A DNA stretch of 9,679 bases from Candidatus Desantisiibacteriota bacterium (GTDB taxonomy: Bacteria; JACRDZ01), in assembly GCA_016209155.1 (NCBI GenBank), contig JACQWU010000217.1:1-9679 (forward strand). The letters are read 5' to 3'. The first letter of the stretch is position 1, and every line of letters begins with the position of its first letter. Below the pieces are notes generated by a model. It was not told the DNA's origin and did not search any database. It worked only from the letters and a program-made list of their open reading frames with translations. The translations under genes were made by a program, and so were the position numbers. Shown piece after piece: positions 5,270-9,679 of the stretch.

Positions 5270-7483
5270 TTATTTCCGAAATCGAGCCTCTATTGAACGT
5301 TTTCTTGATGAACGTTTGAACCACATAACTAAACCGATTAAAATTATTAAAACCGGTAAGCCAGCAATATTTGCGGTCTTGATCTTTGTTTTTGATTCCG
5401 GTTTTATTTCTTTTAAAGGGTTAAACCGCTGAGATTTGCTGCGCATTATGGCACGGCTTTCTTTTCCGTTTAAATAATCAATAATATTTATCACAAATTG
5501 AGCATTAGGGCTTTTTGCTTCTTTATCCAGAATATTATTCTTTAGCATCTCAGACGTTCCTATAAAAAATATCCTGCCCGGTTTTATTGATTTCTCAATC
5601 ATTGAGCCTTTATTACTAATGTTTGACATATCAACACCTTCAGGCTTTTTTTCGGATTTTTTGTCATCCTTTTTATTCTTGCCTTCTTCTTTTGTTTCTT
5701 CTTTTTTCTCCTCTTTTACAGGAATTCCCTTCCCTGCGAAATAACTTGAGAATGTTCCTTCTAAAACATAAGCCAGTGCCACTTGTTTATAATTTTTTTC
5801 ATCTGCCGGAGGCTGAATAAGCATTGGATTAAGATTTATACGTCCGGTCATTTCCCATGCTTTTTCAGATGAAGAAACCAGTTTACTTGCTTTTAAACTT
5901 CCGGTCTTCACCTTCTGCTCATCAATCTCAACCGGGGATGCTTTGACCATAATTAATCCTTTGATATTGCTTAAAAATTTCATATCTTTATTAATAAAAT
6001 CATTTTTAATAATAGGTGCAAAATATATTTTCTGTTCTCCGCCGCCGAAAGCATTTGGAATTTCCTGTTTATAACAGTTCTGATCCATGACATATGATTT
6101 TTTAACATTAAAACCATAATGTTCCAATAATCTTTCGAGACCTGTATTTAAAGGAATATAAAAAGGGCCCTGATTTCCAAACATCATATTCCCCTGTTGT
6201 GGAGGCATAATCTCATTAAAAGGATCATAAAATATTGCGATATTTCTTCCCTTCATTAAAAACTGATCAATCTGGTAAAGCTCATATTCGGAAAACTGCT
6301 CTTTAGCGCCTGCAATTATTAAAGTCGGGATTCCATCAGAAATTTCTTCATTATTTAAATTGATTCTTTTTAGGGAATAGCTTTCTGAAAGCAGTGCATT
6401 AAAATTTGCAATAGAATCTGTTTCCTGTTGTCCAAACATAGCATTCTTTTTCTCAAGAGAGAGTGTCCCATGATCTGCTATATAACCTATTTCTTCATTT
6501 GTATTTATAATATTTTCCACAATCTCATTTATGCTCTTTTCAAGATCATTCATATTGGCAAGCTGGTATTGTGTACCAATAATAGGGAGTCTTATAACTT
6601 TTAGAATCTGAATTTTTTCAAATTTTTCACCGTGAACAACAACAAGGTCAATATAACCTTTCCCGCCGGGGATTTTTTCACTGCGCCTGTCTGTGAATTC
6701 ATTCCATTGTAATGACATTGCGCCATATTTTTCCGCATCCTTAACATTATCCGGAACTTGAGACGGATCTATATAAGCAAATTTAAGTTTGTCATAATTC
6801 TTTTTATTTAATTTATCTATTGCTTCCTCTATTTTTTTAGGAATTTCATTAAGTCCTGATAAGTTCATATAAGGTCCGACTGTTTGAAGTGATGAGGATA
6901 GAAACAGCTTAATCTCTATTTTGTCTTTAAGATTTAACAATGCGCTTATTTTATTGTTCATTTTCCTGATTGTTGATGTTATGTTAAATTCAAGCCCTTC
7001 TGTTGTTGTAACCGGGGGGAGAGCTTCAATTAAATCTCCATGAATAAGCACTATTCCCATAAAAGCTTTTTGAAATTTAACTTCATCCTGCTCAATGTTT
7101 TGCACCTGAACGGGATAAATACCATAGGTTTCCGCAAGCTCCTGATTCTTTTTTACTTTCTCATCCTTCTCGCTTGATACATCATAAAATTCATAATTAA
7201 AATACTTATTGCTGGATATTGAATATTCTTCAAGCAGATCATGAAGATATCGTTCTATATTGTTATATGGAGCAGGGAGTTTATTCGTAAAAAATATCTT
7301 TATTGTAAGCGGTTCGGAAAGTGTCTCAACAGCTTTTTTACTTTCTTCAGACAATGAAAAAACTTTATTATTGGTTAAATCCATGCGAAAAAACATAACA
7401 ATACTTACCACGTTAAGCAATACAACAACAATAAAATACAACAAAAATTTAGAATAACTATTAATTTTAGATTTCTTTTCCAT
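5270..7483 (-). CDS. gldG: GldG-like ABC transporter auxiliary protein
   Basis: This 737-residue protein has an N-terminal membrane segment (residues 12-33), a large periplasmic-type region, and a C-terminal membrane segment (about 706-722, LPVLIILIGLVMWF) followed by a basic tail. After the first anchor comes the family hallmark, DLTNNKVFSLSEESKKAVE, and then LTIKIFF. The large region corresponds to the ABC_transp_aux/GldG domain, with a later segment, TLIIAGAKEQFSEYELYQID, resembling a flavodoxin-like or ThuA-like fold. A lysine/glutamate-rich low-complexity stretch (residues about 590-616, bases 5636-5716) interrupts the C-terminal part. In Bacteroidetes GldG works with GldA and GldF; in other phyla similar operons occur without gliding, and their substrate is unknown. 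AGGGAG lies 9 bases before the ATG and overlaps the stop of the preceding permease gene, indicating coupling. It may be named 'Gldg family protein' in databases. Confidence 0.88.
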   Translation of the reverse strand: MEKKSKINSYSKFLLYFIVVVLLNVVSIVMFFRMDLTNNKVFSLSEESKKAVETLSEPLTIKIFFTNKLPAPYNNIERYLHDLLEEYSISSNKYFNYEFYDVSSEKDEKVKKNQELAETYGIYPVQVQNIEQDEVKFQKAFMGIVLIHGDLIEALPPVTTTEGLEFNITSTIRKMNNKISALLNLKDKIEIKLFLSSSLQTVGPYMNLSGLNEIPKKIEEAIDKLNKKNYDKLKFAYIDPSQVPDNVKDAEKYGAMSLQWNEFTDRRSEKIPGGKGYIDLVVVHGEKFEKIQILKVIRLPIIGTQYQLANMNDLEKSINEIVENIINTNEEIGYIADHGTLSLEKKNAMFGQQETDSIANFNALLSESYSLKRINLNNEEISDGIPTLIIAGAKEQFSEYELYQIDQFLMKGRNIAIFYDPFNEIMPPQQGNMMFGNQGPFYIPLNTGLERLLEHYGFNVKKSYVMDQNCYKQEIPNAFGGGEQKIYFAPIIKNDFINKDMKFLSNIKGLIMVKASPVEIDEQKVKTGSLKASKLVSSSEKAWEMTGRINLNPMLIQPPADEKNYKQVALAYVLEGTFSSYFAGKGIPVKEEKKEETKEEGKNKKDDKKSEKKPEGVDMSNISNKGSMIEKSIKPGRIFFIGTSEMLKNNILDKEAKSPNAQFVINIIDYLNGKESRAIMRSKSQRFNPLKEIKPESKTKIKTANIAGLPVLIILIGLVMWFKRSSRKRSIEARFRK

Positions 7484-7496
7484 TTATTAACGCTCC

Positions 7497-8201
7497 CTAT
7501 TTATTTTCATTTATAATAAGGTCTGTTGCATACAGCATTACAAAACTTACACTGATAAAATAAATTAAATCTCTGGAATCAACAATTCCTTTTGAGATAT
7601 TCTGAAAATGAAAATCCGCTCCAAGATATTGAAAAATATTTAAAACCTTTCCCGGTAAAAAAAACAGCATTTTGTCTATTAAAGTGAGAATACGACAGAA
7701 TGTCATCCCGATAATAAAAGCAATAATCTGATTTCTCGTTAGCGATGAAGCAAAAAGTCCGATAGCCGCAAATGATGCTCCCATAAGCACTGCTCCTATA
7801 TACCCTCCGATTACAGGTCCATAGTCAAGCTCACCGAGGAAAGAGACAAATACTGCATAAGAAATAGTCGGCAAAAGCATAACAATTAAAAAAGCAAAAA
7901 CAGCAAAAAATTTACCCAGAACAACATCAAGGTTTGTCACCGGCATTGTATATAACAGCTCATATGAACCTGTATTTATTTCTTCTGAAAACAGCTTCAT
8001 TGTTATTGCAGGTATCATAAAAGAAAAAGTTATAGGTAAAAGTTCAAAAAAATTTCTTAGTTCCGCCTGGTTATAAAGAAAAAAAGTTGCAAAGAAGAAC
8101 CAGCCCGTAATAATTAAAAAAATTGATATTACAATATAAGCGATGGGTGAAGTAAAATAGCTTTTAAATTCTCTTACGCATATATTTAAAGAATTTTTCA
8201 T
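7497..8201 (-). CDS. gldF: ABC-2 type transporter permease, GldF-like
   Basis: This 234-residue inner-membrane protein has about six predicted membrane segments (around residues 19-42, 52-70, 99-121, 131-151, 157-176 and 211-230). The block SEEINTGSYELLYTMPVTN at 72-90, between the second and third segments, is characteristic of ABC-2/GldF permeases. It should form the transmembrane part of the complex powered by the adjacent ATPase. It starts 3 bases after the ATPase stop. Its ribosome binding site, AAGGGAGAG, lies 7 bases before the ATG and inside the ATPase gene. Thirteen bases separate it from the GldG-like gene. Family placement is firm; the transported substrate cannot be told from sequence. 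Confidence 0.9.
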   Translation of the reverse strand: MKNSLNICVREFKSYFTSPIAYIVISIFLIITGWFFFATFFLYNQAELRNFFELLPITFSFMIPAITMKLFSEEINTGSYELLYTMPVTNLDVVLGKFFAVFAFLIVMLLPTISYAVFVSFLGELDYGPVIGGYIGAVLMGASFAAIGLFASSLTRNQIIAFIIGMTFCRILTLIDKMLFFLPGKVLNIFQYLGADFHFQNISKGIVDSRDLIYFISVSFVMLYATDLIINENK

Positions 8202-8204
8202 TGT

Positions 8205-9140
8205 TTAACTCTCCCTTGTTAATTCTCTGAATATTGTTTCGAGTGTCCTTGATTCAGTATGAAATTCTAAGATAATTGAATCTGTATTCTTAATTTTTTT
8301 ATAAATTTCAGACCGGATATCGTTTTTGGTTTTACATAAAATATTAAAATCCACTATTTTGTCTTTTGTACTTTTTAAAACAACATCTTTTATCTCAGAA
8401 ATATCATTCAAGGATTTTTTAATATCGTTAAACTCGGCATTTAAAAGAGAAATATGGATTAAATAATCACTGCTGTTTTTTTCCTTAAGTTGTTCGGTTG
8501 ACCCGTCAGCAACGATCTTCCCTTTATTTATAATTATAATTCTATCACAGGTAGCTTCTGCTTCGCTCAAAATGTGCGTGGAGAATATAACTGTTCTTTT
8601 TTTCCCTATTTCTCTAATTATATTGCGGATATCGATGATCTGATTCGGATCAAGTCCTGAGGTTGGTTCATCAAGTACAAGAATTTCGGGATTGTTCATC
8701 ATTGCATGAGCAAGCCCGACACGCTGTTTATAGCCTTTTGAAAGCTCTATTACAGGTTTATGCATAACCTCATTAATCCCGCATAGATCCGCCAGCTCTT
8801 TGATTTGTTTTTCCTTACCAGTTTTTTCAACACCCCTTACATCTGCAACAAAATTTAAATAATCATAAACCAGCATATCAGGATAGATCGGCGCTGATTC
8901 CGGCAAATAACCAACCATCTTTTTTATTTCTAATGAATTGTCATATATGTTAAAATTTTCAAAACTTACATTGCCGGATGTTGGCTGCATATAACATGTC
9001 AAAATCCTCAAAGTAGTTGTTTTGCCGGCTCCGTTAGGTCCCAGAAGCCCTAATATTTCACCCTTTTTAATCTCAAAACTTATTTTATCAACAGCGCATA
9101 CATTATCATAATATTTTGTTAATTCCTCAATCTTTATCAA
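8205..9140 (-). CDS. gldA: ABC transporter ATP-binding protein, GldA-like
   Basis: This 311-residue cytoplasmic ATPase energises the downstream ABC-2 permease. Numbered from an upstream GTG, it has Walker A GPNGAGKT at 37-44, the Q-loop region GYLPESAPIYPDM at 80-92 (Glu where many ABC proteins have Gln, usual in the GldA-like group), signature LSKGYKQR at 136-143, Walker B ILVLDEP at 156-162, D-loop SGLDP, and H-loop His192. The remaining third is a regulatory-type extension seen in drug/polysaccharide ABC-2 ATPases. I prefer the TTG at 9138-9140, giving MIKIEELTKYY, because GAGGTGA sits 5 bases before it. The GTG at 9147-9149 would directly abut that same site and have no spacing. First gene of the operon. 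Confidence 0.92.
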   Translation of the reverse strand: MIKIEELTKYYDNVCAVDKISFEIKKGEILGLLGPNGAGKTTTLRILTCYMQPTSGNVSFENFNIYDNSLEIKKMVGYLPESAPIYPDMLVYDYLNFVADVRGVEKTGKEKQIKELADLCGINEVMHKPVIELSKGYKQRVGLAHAMMNNPEILVLDEPTSGLDPNQIIDIRNIIREIGKKRTVIFSTHILSEAEATCDRIIIINKGKIVADGSTEQLKEKNSSDYLIHISLLNAEFNDIKKSLNDISEIKDVVLKSTKDKIVDFNILCKTKNDIRSEIYKKIKNTDSIILEFHTESRTLETIFRELTRES

Positions 9141-9152
9141 ACTGCTCACCTC
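9141..9152 (-). promoter_or_regulatory. Ribosome binding site deciding the ABC ATPase start
   Basis: On the minus strand GAGGTGA is followed by GCAGT and then TTG. The spacing suits the TTG start and not the in-frame GTG that forms part of the site itself. Confidence 0.6.
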
Positions 9153-9200
9153 ACTTTTTATTTAGATTATCAAAATTATAATTTAAAAATTAGATTTTAA

Positions 9201-9229
9201 TATTTATCATAAGTTTTTTTCGCTGTCAA
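9201..9229 (-). promoter_or_regulatory. Sigma70-type promoter of the gldA-gldF-gldG-DUF4340 operon
   Basis: Read on the minus strand, the -35 TTGACA is at 9229-9224, followed by 17 bases and the -10 TAAATA at 9206-9201. The -10 is preceded by TG plus one base (an extended -10). Transcription would start near 9194, leaving a leader of about 50 bases. It is the only good promoter upstream of this operon. Confidence 0.65.
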
Positions 9230-9236
9230 GAGGGAT

Positions 9237-9270
9237 TTTTATTATATTTTATTATATAATTTTATTATAT
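9237..9270 (-). repeat. Three copies of ATATAATAAAA upstream of the operon promoter
   Basis: On the plus strand TTTTATTATAT occurs exactly at 9237-9247, 9247-9257 and 9260-9270. The first two share one base and the third is offset by two. Relative to the predicted start the repeats cover about -43 to -76. This is the position of UP elements, which bind the RNA polymerase alpha subunit, and is also a plausible site for an activator. Confidence 0.7.
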
Positions 9271-9309
9271 GAAAATGGCAGATAAACAAAAAGTCATCCG
9301 CCATTTTTC
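9271..9309 (-). terminator. Stem-loop terminator after the small exported protein gene
   Basis: Arms GAAAATGGCAGAT (9271-9283) and ATCCGCCATTTTTC (9296-9309) pair with one mismatch and one bulged base around a 12-base loop. On the minus strand the stem starts 20 bases after the stop codon at 9330-9332 and closes with ATTTTC and an AT-rich run. There is no clean T tract beyond it, so terminator function is likely rather than proven. It separates the edge gene from the operon promoter. Confidence 0.6.
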
Positions 9310-9329
9310 ACAACTGCAAAATTCAGGTA

Positions 9330-9679
9330 CTACTTTACTAAGTTAATTGATGCTGCTTCATTAACGCCCTCTTTTGTAATTATATATTTTACTTTAACTT
9401 TTTCGTCCTTATTGATTTTTCCTAAAGTAGTTGCTTTGAAATTAACATCATAAATAGTTGTAGTAGATTTTACTAAGAAATTATGTTCCTTATTCTTTTC
9501 ATCCAAAACAATAATTTCGGTTTTTGTCCCATTGGTGGTATCCGCAAGTGTAACCAATTGAACTTTTCCCGTCAAACTCAAACCTTCGTCTTTTTTCTTC
9601 CCTTCTTTCTTTTTAGCCTTCTCTTTGCCTGCCGGTGCAGGTGCCGCAGTTTTGCTCTTGGATTCCTGAGCAAAACATA
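9330..9679 (-). CDS. Small exported beta-rich protein (partial, start lies beyond the right edge)
   Basis: The minus-strand frame remains open to the window edge, giving 115 visible residues before a TAG. The first visible residues, CFAQESKSK, look like the end of a signal peptide with cleavage after FA. A proline/alanine- and lysine-rich linker follows (TAAPAPAGKEKAKKKEGKKK). The rest is a single strand-rich domain: SLTGKVQLV, KTEIIVLDE, HNFLVKSTTTIYD, KATTLGKINKDEKVKVKYII, and the end EGVNEAASINLVK. This pattern of TG-V, a secondary strand, and a late KVKVKY/EA-SI resembles DUF5666-type OB-like domains, from memory only. A TTG at 9579-9581 could be taken as a start, but the open frame and signal-like sequence upstream argue against it. 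A separate transcription unit from the gld-like operon. Confidence 0.65.
   Translation of the reverse strand, partial: CFAQESKSKTAAPAPAGKEKAKKKEGKKKDEGLSLTGKVQLVTLADTTNGTKTEIIVLDEKNKEHNFLVKSTTTIYDVNFKATTLGKINKDEKVKVKYIITKEGVNEAASINLVK

Noticed and set aside
4914-7457. Plus-strand open frames at 4914-5117, 5623-5820 and 7260-7457
   Set aside because: All lie antisense within the DUF4340 and GldG-like genes; leucine/phenylalanine-rich translations are complements of lysine/glutamate codons.
9141-9149. GTG at 9147-9149 as start of the ABC ATPase
   Set aside because: The only Shine-Dalgarno sequence overlaps or abuts this codon. TTG at 9138-9140 has correct spacing and gives a typical MIKIEELTKYY start. 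Not fully excluded.
9579-9581. TTG as start of an 83-residue protein at 9330-9581
   Set aside because: The frame stays open upstream to the window edge with a signal-peptide-like sequence and linker, and no ribosome binding site precedes the TTG.

Overview
This is an AT-rich bacterial window with two parts. Bases 1 to about 4200 carry short accessory modules, all read rightward. Bases 4210 to 9679 carry leftward genes, mostly one housekeeping-type ABC transporter operon. The organism is probably Gram-negative. The operon genes are GldA/GldF/GldG-like plus a DUF4340 protein, a set known from several Gram-negative phyla. The one convincing promoter is a sigma70-type TTGACA promoter rather than the Bacteroidetes type, so a spirochaete, Desulfobacterota or similar lineage is more likely than Bacteroidetes. 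The phylum cannot be fixed from this window.

Accessory side: bases 2-184 are the 3' end of a gene that looks like a transposase. Thirteen bases later starts a two-gene unit with a 4-base overlap. The first gene is a 557-residue P-loop (ORC/CDC6-like AAA+) ATPase. The second is a 349-residue protein that I read as two tandem CARF-like Rossmann halves. No named defence system comes to mind for this pair, but a sensor plus an AAA+ ATPase next to a transposase remnant and a toxin-antitoxin pair fits an undescribed defence or signalling module. It is followed by a YefM/YoeB-type toxin-antitoxin operon with its own promoter, operator palindrome and ribosome binding site. Next come an inverted-repeat element of the AACCACAGAG type and a yehS-like (DUF1456) gene, which ends in a clear rho-independent terminator.

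Transporter side (minus strand, read from right to left): the partial gene at the right edge encodes a small exported beta-rich protein and ends in a stem-loop. A promoter near 9201-9229, preceded by three copies of ATATAATAAAA, then drives an ABC ATPase (GldA-like), an ABC-2 permease (GldF-like), a GldG-like auxiliary protein with two membrane anchors, and a membrane-anchored DUF4340 protein. The first three genes are tightly packed (gaps of 3 and 13 bases). The DUF4340 gene is separated from gldG by 112 bases, most of which is a second AACCACAG-bounded repeat element holding a 26-base perfect palindrome. The two sides converge at about 4187-4210.
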